This document shows positions 53,152-62,812 of a stretch of 64,000 nt of DNA, one piece after another. Positions within the stretch are counted from its first letter, which is position 1, and each line of letters starts with the position of its first letter. Where the stretch lies: positions 1,736,001-1,800,000 of the forward strand of contig NZ_AP027204.1 of assembly GCF_027944005.1 (NCBI RefSeq), written 5' to 3'. This DNA is from Polynucleobacter sp. SHI8. Its GTDB lineage: Bacteria; Pseudomonadota; Gammaproteobacteria; Burkholderiales; Burkholderiaceae. The position numbers and the translations under genes were made by a program. The notes under the pieces are model-generated. The model searched no databases and was not told where the DNA came from. It saw only the letters and a program-made list of their open reading frames with translations.

Positions 53152-53943
53152 ATGCTAACGCCAGCATTATTTATTGGGCATGGTAGTCCAATGTATGCGA
53201 TTGAGCCAAATCAATATACTCAATCTTGGTCGAAACTTGGGCAAAGTATTCCTCAACCCAGTGCTATTTTGATGTTATCAGCTCATTGGTATACAAGAGG
53301 TATTTGGTTAACCGCCATGCAAAACCCAAAAACGATTCATGACTTTAGTGGCTTCCCAGAAGAGTTATCAGCGATCCAATATCGTGCGCCAGGCTCTCCA
53401 GAACTTGCAGAACGAGTTAGGGGTTTGATTCTGCCTCATTTTGCAAATATCACACTGGAAGATGCTGAATGGGGCTTAGATCATGGCACATGGTCCATCT
53501 TAAAATATGTGTATCCCAAAGCAAACATTCCAGTCATTCAAATGAGTATCGACGCCACCCTAAAGAATGAAGATCATTGGAAGTTGGGACAACTGTTACG
53601 GCCGCTTCGTGAAGAAAATGTATTGATTATTAGTAGTGGTAACGTGGTTCATAATTTACGCTTACTATCGAGAAGCAATGCGTCACCACACCTATGGGCA
53701 ACTCATTATGAAGAGTTCTTTAAACGTCACCTATTAACCAATGATCTTGAGCCATTGATTCATTGGAAAAATTCAAGTCCTTATGCCTCTCATGCAGTAC
53801 CTACTCCAGAACATTATTTACCGGCAATTTATACTCTTGGTTTAAAACATGAGGATGAATCAGCTAGGGTGATCACTGAGGGTATAGAAATGTCGGCGAT
53901 TAGCATGTTAAGCTTTGGCTTTGGATTACCCTCAACTCAGTAG
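53152..53943 (+). CDS. ygiD: YgiD-type extradiol dioxygenase (LigB family)
   Basis: This 263-residue class III ring-cleavage dioxygenase has ALFIGHGSPMYA, LSAHWYTRG, GLDHGTWSILKYVYP and SSGNVVHNLR, which supply the His ligands and base of the LigB fold. YgiD of E. coli is a 4,5-DOPA extradiol dioxygenase. It is 15 bp after the pirin gene and 12 bp before a site-2 protease gene, so they are probably one transcript. The physiological substrate is unknown. Confidence 0.9.
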   Translation: MLTPALFIGHGSPMYAIEPNQYTQSWSKLGQSIPQPSAILMLSAHWYTRGIWLTAMQNPKTIHDFSGFPEELSAIQYRAPGSPELAERVRGLILPHFANITLEDAEWGLDHGTWSILKYVYPKANIPVIQMSIDATLKNEDHWKLGQLLRPLREENVLIISSGNVVHNLRLLSRSNASPHLWATHYEEFFKRHLLTNDLEPLIHWKNSSPYASHAVPTPEHYLPAIYTLGLKHEDESARVITEGIEMSAISMLSFGFGLPSTQ

Positions 53944-53955
53944 AAGAAAGAAGCT

Positions 53956-54597
53956 ATGGAATCTGATTTAATTTTTACTATTTTGACAGTTGCACCGCCA
54001 TTGATTCTCGCCATTACACTGCATGAGGCTGCTCATGGTTATGCTGCTAAATATTTTGGTGATTACACAGCTTATTCTTTAGGGCGCGTGACTCTAAATC
54101 CTCTGAAACATGTCGACCCTATTGGGACTTTTTTAATACCTTTAGTATTAAAACTTTCTGGATCACCTTTTTTATTTGGATATGCAAAACCAGTTCCCGT
54201 CAATTTTTCCGCACTAAATCATCCCAAAAGAGACATGATTTGGGTGGCTTTAGCTGGCCCTGCATCCAACTTTATTCAAGCTTTTATTTGGACACTTATT
54301 TTTTCTGTTTTAAGAATATCGTTTGACTCACCATTTTTAATGGCGATGGCTAAAGCTGGTATTTATTGGAATGTGGTACTAGCTGTTTTTAACTTGTTTC
54401 CAATTCCACCACTGGATGGTGGCCGAATTTTAGTTGGCTTGCTTCCCTATCAACAAGCTCGCTTGGTAGCCAAGCTAGAACCCTATGGATTTTTTATTGT
54501 GATTGGTTTGACGATTGCTGGCATTTTGGGTGGATTATGGCTTGAGCCACTCATCAATCTATCTTTACAGTTTTTAAATCTATTTCTATTCAATTGA
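53956..54597 (+). CDS. Site-2 protease family (M50) membrane protein
   Basis: This 213-residue intramembrane metalloprotease has HEAAHGYAAKYFGD in the first helix (HExxH zinc motif) and FNLFPIPPLDGGRILVG in a later helix (the NxxPxxPLDGG motif). It is the short, PDZ-free form common in Burkholderiales and often of unknown substrate. It ends before a hairpin shared with the convergent TAXI gene. Confidence 0.92.
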   Translation: MESDLIFTILTVAPPLILAITLHEAAHGYAAKYFGDYTAYSLGRVTLNPLKHVDPIGTFLIPLVLKLSGSPFLFGYAKPVPVNFSALNHPKRDMIWVALAGPASNFIQAFIWTLIFSVLRISFDSPFLMAMAKAGIYWNVVLAVFNLFPIPPLDGGRILVGLLPYQQARLVAKLEPYGFFIVIGLTIAGILGGLWLEPLINLSLQFLNLFLFN

Positions 54598-54602
54598 TAT
54601 CC

Positions 54603-54630
54603 TCCCATCCCTAAAGGACGGGAATTTCTT
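54603..54630. terminator. Hairpin between convergent M50 and TAXI genes
   Basis: TCCCATCC (54603-54610) pairs with GGACGGGA (54616-54623) with one mismatch around CTAAA, followed by a T-rich stretch. It can terminate the plus-strand transcript. Its sequence also resembles hairpins at IS200/IS605-type ends, but no such element is present. Confidence 0.6.
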
Positions 54631-54635
54631 TCTAA

Positions 54636-55925
54636 TTATTCAATTAAATTCTTTTTCACTTCTTCAACTCTGCGCTGTACATCGCCGATGTGTGCCAAGA
54701 GATCATAGACATCTTTGGTGTTGAATTGAGAAACTTTTAAAGCCATGGAACGCTCAAGTAAGTCTTGTAAAGCGTTATTTACCTTCGTCTTGTCATAACC
54801 ACCCACGTTTACTTGATTTTCAATGGTGCGTAATTCTTTATAAATCATAGCGAATTTATATTTGATTCTATATTGCAAAATGGCCGGCAGGAAATTAAAC
54901 AGTGGAATCAAAATAGCCGCTAACGGAATAGCAACCCGAAATAATCGATCAATCCAAACAGCAACCCAAAATGGCAAATAACGATGTAAAAATCCAGGTC
55001 CCTCGCGTAATACTTTTTGTGCATCCTCATTCGTATCAAAACTTAAGTGATTCGGGTTGGGGAAATCTTTTTCAGCATTCAGAATATCTGCCTGAGAAAG
55101 CATATCGATAGAAAGATCCATCACTAGAGAGGTTATCGCTGGGTGTAAATCTTTTCTAGAAACAAGTTCTGCTGTAGAAGACAGCATAATAATGTCTTTA
55201 CTTGGAGAGTCGTTGTAAACATCTAAAGTCGCTCTTTTTACCTGTAGAACACTTAAACCTTTTATTCTTGGAGGATAGCCATAGGCTTTTGAAAATGACA
55301 TGATTTTTAGTCGTGAATCAGCAAAAATCTTTTGCATAATCTGTGCACGATTATTGACAGAAATAAACATGGCATCAATTTCACCTGCTTGTAATTTCTC
55401 TAAAGACTGATCAGTATTCAATTCCGAAAAATTAGGCGCATTGGTTTTGATCTGATCTAGCTCAAATATCCGCTCTACTAACTTTCGGGTACCACTTCCG
55501 GCGACCCCTATGGATACTTTCTTGTTAACTAAATCCTCTAAGGTATCAGGTGTAGCTTTAAATGATTTTTCTCGATAAACAATCCAAAGTGGCTCATAAA
55601 ACACTCCCGCTAAAGATTGTATTTCTGGATACTCTTTGGAAGTAGATGTTCCTGATTGTACAAAGGCAAGATCCACGTTACTCTTTGGGTCATTGAGTAA
55701 TTCAAGATTCTCTATGGATCCTTTAGTGACTATAACTTCTACTTGAATGCCATTCTTCTCAAGTACTTCTTTGTATTCGTTCCCTAAGCGAAAATACTGG
55801 CCTGTTTTACCTCCGGTAGCAATCACGATTTTTTTCGGTGGCGCAGGGACAAAATAATGCAACGCCAAAGCCGTAATAACTAAAAATGAAAGAACAATAG
55901 CAGCAATCGATTTAGGACTGAACAT
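54636..55925 (-). CDS. Membrane-anchored TAXI-family solute-binding protein
   Basis: This 429-residue protein has an N-terminal anchor helix (residues 7-27), then a TAXI binding domain (IVIATGGKTGQYFRLG, LAFVQSGTSTS, VSIGVAGSGTRKLVERI). A second transmembrane helix follows (about 325-347, FRVAIPLAAILIPLFNFLPA), then a charged cytoplasmic tail with predicted coiled coil. No TRAP permease genes are nearby. The domain order puts the binding domain in the periplasm and the tail in the cytoplasm, which suits signalling as much as transport. The next gene upstream is the FMN glutamate synthase-like gene. Confidence 0.85.
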   Translation of the reverse strand: MFSPKSIAAIVLSFLVITALALHYFVPAPPKKIVIATGGKTGQYFRLGNEYKEVLEKNGIQVEVIVTKGSIENLELLNDPKSNVDLAFVQSGTSTSKEYPEIQSLAGVFYEPLWIVYREKSFKATPDTLEDLVNKKVSIGVAGSGTRKLVERIFELDQIKTNAPNFSELNTDQSLEKLQAGEIDAMFISVNNRAQIMQKIFADSRLKIMSFSKAYGYPPRIKGLSVLQVKRATLDVYNDSPSKDIIMLSSTAELVSRKDLHPAITSLVMDLSIDMLSQADILNAEKDFPNPNHLSFDTNEDAQKVLREGPGFLHRYLPFWVAVWIDRLFRVAIPLAAILIPLFNFLPAILQYRIKYKFAMIYKELRTIENQVNVGGYDKTKVNNALQDLLERSMALKVSQFNTKDVYDLLAHIGDVQRRVEEVKKNLIE

Positions 55926-55937
55926 ATATTAGAAAGT

Positions 55938-57569
55938 TTACCAATGGTTAGGGGTTGCTTTTGACCAATAACTACCCAAACCATCAAAGTGCGTATTTAA
56001 ATGAATCTCTGCATCACGCGTTAAAAGCTCTCCGTGTTCCAGCGATAACAAATTCTTACCTAATGGAACAGCAATCCCGCGCTCATTTCTTCGAACAATA
56101 GCATTGGCATCGAGTTCTGATGTATGTGAAAAACCTGCTGCTGTAAGCAACTCCCCCAAAGCGATAAGAGTGTTTTGATGAAAATGGAAAACTCTATGCG
56201 CTTTATCTTCAGGATCTAACGCCTGTTGACGCATGGCATCTTGTGTAGCAACTCCAGTTGGGCATAAGTCGGTATGGCAACTTCTTGCCTGTATACATCC
56301 AACAGCAAACATAAAACCTCTAGCAGAATTACACCAATCAGCGCCGATAGCGCATGCTCTTGCAATATCAAATGCTGAAATAATTTTGCCGGCAACACCA
56401 ATTTTTACTTGATCACGCAGACCAGCGCCGATTAAGGTCATATGTACCAGGCGCAGTGCATCACGCATCGGTGTTCCCACGTGATCAACAAATTCAACTG
56501 GTGCGGCACCCGTACCACCTTCACTACCATCTATCACAATAAAATCAGGTACCACTTTGGTTTCAAGCATGGCTTTAATCATGGCAAACCACTCGTCAAT
56601 CTTGCCAACGCATAATTTAAAACCAACGGGCTTGCCACCTGAAAGTTCTCGCAATTGCGTAATAAACTGCATTAACTCAAGTGGCGTCGAAAATGCAGAA
56701 TGCCCTGCTGGCGAATTACAATCCACGCCCATTGGAATGCCGCGCGTTCTGGCAATCTCTGGGGTAATTTTGGCAGCAGGCAAAACGCCCCCATGGCCAG
56801 GCTTTGCGCCTTGAGAAATCTTTATCTCAATCATTTTAATTTGAGGTTCTAAGGCAACCTTGGCAAACTTCTCAGGATCAAAATTACCATCGGCTGTTCG
56901 GCAACCAAAGTAACCTGAACCAAGTTCCCAAATCAAATCACCATCATAGCGACGATGATAATCAGACACAGAACCTTCGCCAGTGTCATGTGCGAAGCCA
57001 CCCATTTTGGCGCCTTTATTTAATGCCATGATGGCATTGGCCGATAAAGAACCAAAGCTCATCGCAGAAACATTAAAGATGGAAATCGAATATGGCTTCT
57101 TACAACTTGATCCACCCACAGTGACTCGCAATGACTCAGGCTTGATATGACCGACCGGGTTAATGGTATGCATTAACCATTCCATACCATTTTTATAGGT
57201 ATCTTCAATCGTCCCCAAGGGTCGCTTATCCGATGCGCCTTTAGCACGTTGATAGACTAAAGCACGTTGATTTCTTGAAAATGGTAGTTTTTCAGTATCG
57301 GATTCAATGAGGTATTGTCGCAACTCTGGACGAAAGGTCTCGAATAAAAAACGTAAATGACCAGAAACTGGGTAGTTTCTCAAGATGGCATGCTTCTTTT
57401 GGGTTACGTCCTGAAAACCAATCACACTTAAAAAAGTGAAAGCCCCAAACCAAAGAAAAGTTACAAGACCGTTGTGACCACCTTGAATTTGTAAAGCCAT
57501 GAGGATGGCGAAAAAAATACATAATCCCCATGGAATGTACCTTGAAAAACTACGCAGTGTTTTAAACAT
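55938..57569 (-). CDS. FMN-binding glutamate synthase-family protein
   Basis: This 543-residue protein has two N-terminal hydrophobic helices (about residues 13-52) and then the FMN-binding barrel of glutamate synthase domain 2. Features are MSFGSLSANAIMALNKGAK, HDTGEGSVSDYHRRYDGD, ISQGAKPGHGGVLPAAKIT, IDGSEGGTGAAP and a Cys-containing segment (RSCHTDLCPTGVATQD). It lacks the glutaminase domain and GltD partner, so it is not a complete glutamate synthase. Homologues are common but uncharacterised. It lies 12 bp upstream of the TAXI gene. Confidence 0.9.
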   Translation of the reverse strand: MFKTLRSFSRYIPWGLCIFFAILMALQIQGGHNGLVTFLWFGAFTFLSVIGFQDVTQKKHAILRNYPVSGHLRFLFETFRPELRQYLIESDTEKLPFSRNQRALVYQRAKGASDKRPLGTIEDTYKNGMEWLMHTINPVGHIKPESLRVTVGGSSCKKPYSISIFNVSAMSFGSLSANAIMALNKGAKMGGFAHDTGEGSVSDYHRRYDGDLIWELGSGYFGCRTADGNFDPEKFAKVALEPQIKMIEIKISQGAKPGHGGVLPAAKITPEIARTRGIPMGVDCNSPAGHSAFSTPLELMQFITQLRELSGGKPVGFKLCVGKIDEWFAMIKAMLETKVVPDFIVIDGSEGGTGAAPVEFVDHVGTPMRDALRLVHMTLIGAGLRDQVKIGVAGKIISAFDIARACAIGADWCNSARGFMFAVGCIQARSCHTDLCPTGVATQDAMRQQALDPEDKAHRVFHFHQNTLIALGELLTAAGFSHTSELDANAIVRRNERGIAVPLGKNLLSLEHGELLTRDAEIHLNTHFDGLGSYWSKATPNHW

Positions 57570-57584
57570 AAAAGGTACGAAGGA

Positions 57585-57827
57585 TTAATTGCCTACGCTA
57601 TCCTTAATACATTTTTTAATATGCGCTTCTTTTGCTGCACCGCTTGTTTTTTTACTAATGTCATCATTCTCACAAACTGCACGAGCGTCTTTCTCGCATT
57701 TCTTGACGAAACTATTTTTTGCTGCCCCATTTAATTTTTTGTCTGCTGCTTTCATTTCACAAGCATTTTGAGCGTATGCGACATTCACTGCAAAAAGAGC
57801 TACTATTGCAAATAAGGTGGTTTTCAT
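57585..57827 (-). CDS. PsiF-like small periplasmic protein
   Basis: This 80-residue protein has a signal peptide (KTTLFAIVALFAVNVAYAQ). Two PsiF-like repeats of the form C-x-A-x-KKL/T-x-GAA-x-KKC follow: CEMKAADKKLNGAAK and ISKKTSGAAKEAHIKKC. I start at ATG 57827, six bases after GGAG; an upstream ATG at 57839 would overlap that site. E. coli PsiF is phosphate-starvation inducible with no known activity. Confidence 0.75.
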   Translation of the reverse strand: MKTTLFAIVALFAVNVAYAQNACEMKAADKKLNGAAKNSFVKKCEKDARAVCENDDISKKTSGAAKEAHIKKCIKDSVGN

Positions 57828-57895
57828 ATTAATCTCCATTCAATTTATTATTAACCATAACAAAGGTTTATGAACATTTGTTACATTTGATCGAT

Positions 57896-59227
57896 TTAAT
57901 GCTTCGATTCGAATAATAATATTACAGCCCCAACACCTAAGCAAGCAACGCCAACTAATGCCCCCCATCCCGAATACGCCAAACTGGACCAAAGTAACCA
58001 AGCCACGGTCAGAATAAAAATGATCGGCAACACTGGATAAAACGGCACGGGGCATGGAATCTCCTGGTCAGGGTTCTTTTTTCGGAGAATAAATAAAGAA
58101 ATTCCAATCAGGAGAATGAAAAACCAAAATACTGGCGCAGTGAACTCTACGACCGACTCAAAACTCTCTCTCGCAAAGGATGCCCCAAAAACAAGGACTA
58201 AAGCAATGAGACATTGCAGGAAAATTGCTTTTCTAGGTGATCCTGACTCATCCCATTGCCCAATCCAAGAAAACAACTTCCAATCTTGACCTAAAGCAAA
58301 ACTACTTCTCGAACCAAAAATGATGGTGGCATTGATGGAGTTTAAACAGGAAAAAACAACGATAGCACTAAATATAATTGCCGATTGATGTCCATAGGCC
58401 AAATCAAATAAGTCGCTAGCAAGGGCGTTGGATTGGCCCATTTTAGATGCCCCAAATGCTTGAATTAAGGATAAATTGACTAAGATATACAGCAAAGTCA
58501 CAATCCCAATACCCAAGACAAGGGCTTTGAGAATACCTCGGCGCTGATCGACTGCTTCCGCGGATACATAAGCGGCTTCATTCCATCCGCCATAGGTTAA
58601 TAAGACGAAAACAAGAGCTAAACTTGCTGCACCAAAGCTAGGCTGACTGGTGCTTGCCTGTATCTCTTGGGGAGTTGCACCTTGAACCAAGAATCCAGTC
58701 ACAATGATACCAATCACCCCCAAGACTTCTAGTACGGTCAAAAAATTTTGCGCTGTTTTACCCTCTTTAATTCCGATGGCATTTAAAACACTCAAGACAA
58801 TAATGACTAGCATGGCCCAAATGGTGGATGAATATGCTCCTAAAGGAACAATTTTCGTCATATAGTCACCTAGCGTAATGCCCAAAATGCCTAATGAGCC
58901 AGTCACAATCACAATCGATCTAGCCCATCCATACAGGAAAGCTAAGCGGCGCCCATAAGCTTTTTGTAAAAAATGGTATTCGCCACCGACATTCGGATAA
59001 GTGGTGGCTAATTCGGCATAGCACAACGCGCCAATAATCGAAATCAAACCACCTAATAACCAAGCTCCAATAATGAAATATTCATTATTAAGCTGTCCAG
59101 CAACCATTGATGGAACTCTAAAAATACCAGCTCCCAAAATGGTGCCAATAATGAGTGCGCCAATATCAAAAGTCGTTAAAGACCTTTTCGGGCTCGTAGT
59201 GTGGTTCATGTTGTTTGGATTTGTCAT
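57896..59227 (-). CDS. APC-family amino acid permease
   Basis: This 443-residue permease has about 12 helices. The N-terminal IGTILGAGIFRVPSMVAGQL carries the substrate-binding GxG motif of helix 1, and GALCYAELATTYPNVGGEYHFL is helix 3. It resembles the AdiC/LAT-like or YhdG group. The substrate is probably an amino acid or related cation. No partner gene specifies it. Confidence 0.88.
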   Translation of the reverse strand: MTNPNNMNHTTSPKRSLTTFDIGALIIGTILGAGIFRVPSMVAGQLNNEYFIIGAWLLGGLISIIGALCYAELATTYPNVGGEYHFLQKAYGRRLAFLYGWARSIVIVTGSLGILGITLGDYMTKIVPLGAYSSTIWAMLVIIVLSVLNAIGIKEGKTAQNFLTVLEVLGVIGIIVTGFLVQGATPQEIQASTSQPSFGAASLALVFVLLTYGGWNEAAYVSAEAVDQRRGILKALVLGIGIVTLLYILVNLSLIQAFGASKMGQSNALASDLFDLAYGHQSAIIFSAIVVFSCLNSINATIIFGSRSSFALGQDWKLFSWIGQWDESGSPRKAIFLQCLIALVLVFGASFARESFESVVEFTAPVFWFFILLIGISLFILRKKNPDQEIPCPVPFYPVLPIIFILTVAWLLWSSLAYSGWGALVGVACLGVGAVILLFESKH

Positions 59228-59289
59228 TATAGATTAAAGGCTTATAAGAAATGGTAGAACGAATCGTGGCAATCGTGCAAAATAGCATT

Positions 59290-60195
59290 ATGATGCTTGT
59301 TTATAAAAAACATATACTTTTTAGTTCTTTTATGTTGTTTCTGTTGCTTGGAATCAACTCAGCCCCTTCACAAGCGCAATCGTTTAACTTGACTCCCGAT
59401 ATTCAACAAAAAAGCTTCATCACCTCTGATCGTGTGAAACTGCATTATCTGATTGGTGGGCAAGGAACAAAAACTTTATTTTTTATTCCAGGCTGGATGA
59501 TGCCAGCTGAAGTATTCAATGCTCAGCTTAATTATTTTGCTAAAAATTACCGTGTGATCTCTTTTAGCCCCCGCTCGCAAGGTAAATCAGATATCTATTT
59601 GGGAGCCAATTTAGCTGAACTTCGGGCAAGAGATATCAAAGAATTGCTTGCGAGTACTCAAACCACTGAATTCACCCTCATTGGCTGGTCTTTAGGGGTG
59701 ATGGAAGCCTTGGACTATATCAATCGCTATGGCGATCAAGGCTTACAAAGCTTGGTACTAATTGACAATTCAATTGGCGAAGGTACCCCTCCTAAAGCAA
59801 GCGGCTCTCGAAGTAATACAAAAATGACGACTGAGTCTTTTAAAAAATATGTCAAAGGATTTGTTGGTGCTATTTTTAAATCCAATCCCCCACCAGAGTT
59901 TATTCAAACGGTTGAAAACTCAGCATTGCGACTCTCTTCAAGCCCTGAAAATGCCTTCGCCATTCTCAGAAAACCTTATTCACGTGAATACTATAGGGAC
60001 ACCGTTTATAAAACTCAGGTACCTATTTGGTATGCTATTACACCTAGATATACTGAACAAGCTCTGTTATTCAGTGAGAAACACCCTATGGGGGAATTTA
60101 AAATTTATGAGGATAACGCCGGACATGGGCTTTTTGTTGATAGAGCTACTGAATTTAATTTGGATTTAGAAAATTTTCTAAGGAAATCGAATTGA
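59290..60195 (+). CDS. Alpha/beta hydrolase, exported
   Basis: This hydrolase of about 300 residues has a signal peptide (HILFSSFMLFLLLGINSAPS). The nucleophile elbow GWSLGVMEAL holds the catalytic Ser, and DNAGHGLFV holds the late His. The oxyanion region is FIPGWMMPAEVF. The frame runs back to 59251, but ATG 59290 gives a compact leader; neither has a clear ribosome-binding site. Its stop overlaps the following peptidase start by 4 bp. The substrate is unknown. Confidence 0.82.
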   Translation: MMLVYKKHILFSSFMLFLLLGINSAPSQAQSFNLTPDIQQKSFITSDRVKLHYLIGGQGTKTLFFIPGWMMPAEVFNAQLNYFAKNYRVISFSPRSQGKSDIYLGANLAELRARDIKELLASTQTTEFTLIGWSLGVMEALDYINRYGDQGLQSLVLIDNSIGEGTPPKASGSRSNTKMTTESFKKYVKGFVGAIFKSNPPPEFIQTVENSALRLSSSPENAFAILRKPYSREYYRDTVYKTQVPIWYAITPRYTEQALLFSEKHPMGEFKIYEDNAGHGLFVDRATEFNLDLENFLRKSN

Positions 60196-61646
60196 CCCTT
60201 TCTTTTTATCGTCAAATCATCTGTTTGGTTTCTTTATGCTTATTCTCTAATGCTGCAATCAGTGCTAACAATAAAAACAGCGGTGCTAAAAAGATAGTCC
60301 CACAAAAGCAAATCAGTTCAGTGCCATCTCCAAGATTAGGTGCTCAACCTACTTACAAGCAAAACTATCTCAATACTTATCCGATAGGAAATACTCAAAA
60401 TGCATCGGGCGAGCCTTTACCCACGCCCAACATTATTGAGAACATCCTCAAAACACCAAGTCCTGAGGTCGTTAAACCCTCTTCAAGTTTCCAACGATTT
60501 ACTTTTAGGCATGGTTGCGTGGCGGTCACGACTTCGATGGCAAATTTATTAAAAAGTCTCTATATTCAAGACAGTGAATTTCTCTCTGCGTTTGATCGTC
60601 AAGCGCCAGCTTTTTTCAGTAACCTCAAAGCCAATTGCCTTCCTTACGCTTATTCGATTGATAACAATACGAATAAAATACAGGCATTTTCTATTCTCAA
60701 TAACGAAAAAAGAGAGCCGACAACTACTTTAGTCACTCTCAATCGCTCGCCCAATACAGACGGCTATTTAGTTAACTCACAACCGCTTGGGCGAGGCTTT
60801 GAAAACTATCTTGAAGTCACTCTTGATTTAAATGATTTAGTGATTTACAAAGCAAATCAGGCAAACACCTCTATTCCCCCTGAACTCATTTGGGAGTTAG
60901 CGTCTTTAGTCAAAGAACTTTACCCCAAAATAAGGCAAAGTGAAAAGAGCTTTGCACGCGTTGTCTACGATGCTGGCGGTAAAGACAAATGGGCTCAAGT
61001 CATTAGCTTAGAAATTCTGGATCAAACTCAAAAAAGCGTTGTTGCTGATGCCTTTTGGGTTCAGCGAGATGATTTACCTGGCGGATTTTTTACTTCTTAT
61101 GGCCAAGAATTAGAACAAAATTTTTGGATTAATCCTTTGAATTACACCAGAATTTCAAGGGGTGTGGGTAACTTTGCTTCGACAAGTCGTCGTCAAGCAA
61201 TCGTCAAAAAAGGCAATAAAAATGTCGTCGTTCTGCAATCCTATACCAGTTACTCAGGGCATCAAGGTATCGATTTTGCAGCACCTCCAGGAACCCCTAT
61301 TTATGCTGTGGCAAATGGCAAAATTGTTCAATATAGCCCTTACGCGGGTTATGGAAACTTTGTCGTTATTGAGCACCCAGGTAACTATAAAACCTACTAT
61401 GCGCATTTAAGCGCCTATAACCCAGAGTTATCCGTTGGCAGCGAAGTCAGGCGTGGTCTTGAGATTGGTTATGTTGGTTCAACGGGACACTCTACTGGTC
61501 CGCACCTACATTTTGAGTTGCGAAAAAATAATGTCTATCTCAACCCTTTATCAAATGGTCTCGAACTTGATCTGTGGACTCTAAGCCCATTTAATCAAAA
61601 TCAATTAACAGACAATATCGTACTGTTCTCTTCTTTTCTGAAGTAG
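60192..61646 (+). CDS. M23-family peptidase, exported
   Basis: This 484-residue protein has a signal peptide, a roughly 300-residue N-terminal part of unclear fold and a C-terminal LytM/M23 domain. Zinc ligands appear in GHQGIDFAAPPG and HLHFELR, with YGNFVVIEHPGNYKTYYAHL between. It probably cuts peptidoglycan cross-links or activates amidases. The start is TTG at 60192, preceded six bases away by AGGAA and followed at once by a good signal peptide. All M23 residues look intact. Confidence 0.88.
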   Translation: MTLSFYRQIICLVSLCLFSNAAISANNKNSGAKKIVPQKQISSVPSPRLGAQPTYKQNYLNTYPIGNTQNASGEPLPTPNIIENILKTPSPEVVKPSSSFQRFTFRHGCVAVTTSMANLLKSLYIQDSEFLSAFDRQAPAFFSNLKANCLPYAYSIDNNTNKIQAFSILNNEKREPTTTLVTLNRSPNTDGYLVNSQPLGRGFENYLEVTLDLNDLVIYKANQANTSIPPELIWELASLVKELYPKIRQSEKSFARVVYDAGGKDKWAQVISLEILDQTQKSVVADAFWVQRDDLPGGFFTSYGQELEQNFWINPLNYTRISRGVGNFASTSRRQAIVKKGNKNVVVLQSYTSYSGHQGIDFAAPPGTPIYAVANGKIVQYSPYAGYGNFVVIEHPGNYKTYYAHLSAYNPELSVGSEVRRGLEIGYVGSTGHSTGPHLHFELRKNNVYLNPLSNGLELDLWTLSPFNQNQLTDNIVLFSSFLK

Positions 61647-61649
61647 TGC

Positions 61650-62714
61650 TTATTTATGTTGTCCAATCATCAGCATTGACCCACCAGCTTTCTCATACCC
61701 TAATAAAAAAGGTAGCTCTTGTTTGCTAGGATGCTCTTGATAATATTTTGCTAAGCGTTGAGCCGATGGACTTTTTGCCCATAAGTTATTCGGTGTTGTA
61801 AATTTACCGAAGAGTTGTAAATTAAAATTCTCTGAAAAAGGCACTATATCAAGGCCGGTTTCATCTTGAGTGATCCATTTTGCATTTTCGATTAATACAT
61901 TTTTCATGGTTGAAAAGTATGTATTTTGCAGCAAATGAGAGGCTGATTTAATCAAAACGACTTGACTTGATTTACGTTGAAAGGCTTTGACAAAATGCGC
62001 TTGATTTTCTAAACCACTATCGGAAATATTGGCACTAATGTAATCAACCGTCACAGCTCGTCCATCTTGGGTTTCAATCGAAAAACGAACTCCGTTTGCT
62101 TGGCTATCTTTCGTCTGAGGCACAATCATCCCCTCAGAGCTAATCGTTAAGGTTTTTACCTCATTGATCTTAGCCCCAGCAAAGGCTAAGTTATAAATCA
62201 ACAACTTGATAAATCTTGGTTTTGGACCATTTTTTCCAACTAAATCATTGGTTAAGTAGTAGCCTCTTCTTGAAAAATTACTCAACATATGGCATTCAAA
62301 AGACTGTGAAGCATTACTTAACTTTTCTGGTGAATTGATATAAGCATATTCTGGGACTTGATCTGCCACCAAAACATAGTAGTTAGCCTTAGGATACAAA
62401 GACATTACGGTGACAACGTCTGGGCCTGAAAAAGGGTAAAAAGCCGTCTGATAATCAGCTTGAGATAAATGTGAAGCACTCCAACTAGACATTTTGGATA
62501 CAAACTTTTGCTGATAATTACTCACCATATCATTAAAGTTAGGGCATGAGATTGCCAATAAGGTTTTGAGTTGTTCAGATTTTTCGGGAAGGGAACTCTG
62601 CGCTTGAGCAGATCCGATGACGTTTATATGAAAACTAATCGCCAAAAATGTAAGTGCGATAAGATGAATATATTGCTTAGTCTGTGTTTTAATCGGATTC
62701 AAGAATTTGATCAT
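61650..62714 (-). CDS. Unknown exported protein
   Basis: This 354-residue protein has a long signal peptide (IHLIALTFLAISFHINVIGS). The mature part shows no domain I recognise. Distinctive segments are FYPFSGPDVVTVMSLYPKAN, VLVADQVPEYAYIN and the C-terminal PFLLGYEKAGGSMLMIGQHK. There is no lipobox or transmembrane helix after the leader, so it is likely periplasmic. It is convergent with the M23 peptidase gene, with only 3 bp between stops. Confidence 0.7.
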   Translation of the reverse strand: MIKFLNPIKTQTKQYIHLIALTFLAISFHINVIGSAQAQSSLPEKSEQLKTLLAISCPNFNDMVSNYQQKFVSKMSSWSASHLSQADYQTAFYPFSGPDVVTVMSLYPKANYYVLVADQVPEYAYINSPEKLSNASQSFECHMLSNFSRRGYYLTNDLVGKNGPKPRFIKLLIYNLAFAGAKINEVKTLTISSEGMIVPQTKDSQANGVRFSIETQDGRAVTVDYISANISDSGLENQAHFVKAFQRKSSQVVLIKSASHLLQNTYFSTMKNVLIENAKWITQDETGLDIVPFSENFNLQLFGKFTTPNNLWAKSPSAQRLAKYYQEHPSKQELPFLLGYEKAGGSMLMIGQHK

Positions 62715-62812
62715 ATGAATAAATTTTATAAATTTGATTTTCCTGCAGACTTTATAACACCTTTTTCTTGCGAAACCATTATTTAAGACCCCTGACTTTT
62801 AAAAAAGACTTT

